Shown one piece after another: positions 54,950 to 64,000 of a DNA stretch of 64,000 nt (position 1 is the stretch's first letter; each line of letters starts with the position of its first letter). Source of the DNA: Chlorocebus sabaeus (Eukaryota > Chordata > Mammalia > Primates > Cercopithecidae). A model generated the notes under the pieces. That model was given only the letters and a program-made list of their open reading frames with translations, had not been told where the DNA came from and did no database searches. Position numbers and translations under genes: made by a program. The DNA lies in NCBI RefSeq assembly GCF_047675955.1, contig NC_132909.1, forward strand, positions 44,319,931 to 44,383,930, in the 5' to 3' direction.

Positions 54950-55319
54950 GGTCCTGGGCCGGTAGGGGTTGAGTAAGTGGGCTCTGGGCCGCGGGATAGG
55001 GTGCGCGCGGTTCGCAGAGGGGCGGAGGCCGGACGGGCGGGGCGCGCGGTGCCCGCGGGCTGGCGGGCGGCGGGGAGGCCGGTGCGGGGCCCGCCGCCCC
55101 CCCGGGGCCGGGCCGGGCCGGGGGCGGGGCCGGGCGGGGCCAGCGGCGCATTAGCGCCTTGTCAATTCGGCTGCTCAGACTTGCTCCGGCCTCCGCGTCC
55201 GCGCCCAGCGACGTGCGGGCGGCCTGGCCCGCGCCCTCCCGCGCCCGGCCTGCGTCCCGCGCCCTGCGCCGCCGCCGCCGAGCCGCCGCCCACCGCGCGC
55301 CCCCGGCAGCGCCGGCCCC
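54950..55319 (+). promoter_or_regulatory. CRLF1: CRLF1 promoter / CpG island and 5' UTR
   Basis: Very CpG-rich, with stacked GC boxes at 55116-55140 (GGGGGCGGGGCCGGGCGGGG) and no TATA. A perfect inverted repeat GGCGC-ATTA-GCGCC at 55145-55158 lies right after the boxes, where transcription may begin. The transcription start cannot be fixed from sequence; 55150-55200 is a guess. Confidence 0.7.

Positions 55320-64000
<8,681 letters not shown>

Overview
This is vertebrate nuclear DNA from a primate. About half of it is Alu, mixed with old L1M, L2 and MIR copies, simple repeats and a few CpG-rich promoters. The coding exons match three genes that are neighbours on human chromosome 19p13.11. Several Alus carry the right-arm variant GATCCGGCCACTG (human AluY usually reads GATCGCGCCACTG), and the CRLF1 and TMEM59L exons differ from the human proteins as I remember them. 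Together these point to an Old World monkey (macaque/baboon type). The species call is an inference.

Layout. Positions 1-25438 are the first intron of KLHL26, which is transcribed leftward from a CpG-island promoter near 25.5 kb; only its first coding exon (25439-25521) is in the window. This intron holds two related GA-rich minisatellites (2.6-3.6 and 4.5-5.3 kb), a TGGA/TGGG satellite (7.3-8.6 kb) bracketed by a diverged inverted duplication, an L1M tail, and a nested Alu pile (18.2-19.8 kb). Positions 25.6-41.1 kb are intergenic: a G-rich degenerate repeat beside the KLHL26 promoter, then mostly Alu, with a striking run of heat-shock-element-like pentamers at 33.1 kb.

TMEM59L (minus strand, 41.1-49.1 kb) is complete: eight coding exons with consensus splice sites, joining to a 344-residue open frame, with a poly(A) signal at 41109-41114. 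From 49.2 to 55.2 kb there is a GC-rich gap with several CpG-dense blocks between the divergent TMEM59L and CRLF1 promoters. CRLF1 (plus strand) starts at 55320. Exons 1-4 (the first 231 codons) are present and the rest lies beyond the right edge.

The three genes do not form a pathway. KLHL26 is a predicted cullin-3 adaptor, TMEM59L a neuronal Golgi/endosomal membrane protein, and CRLF1 a secreted partner of CLCF1 that signals through the CNTF receptor. I found no tRNA, rRNA, CRISPR or microbial-type system. The unusual content is structural and regulatory: the inverted duplication around a satellite, a unique segment copied between two minisatellites, a snap-back hairpin in an L1 remnant, a phased HSE-like array, composite E-box/AP-1 sites and a strand-skew switch at the KLHL26 start.
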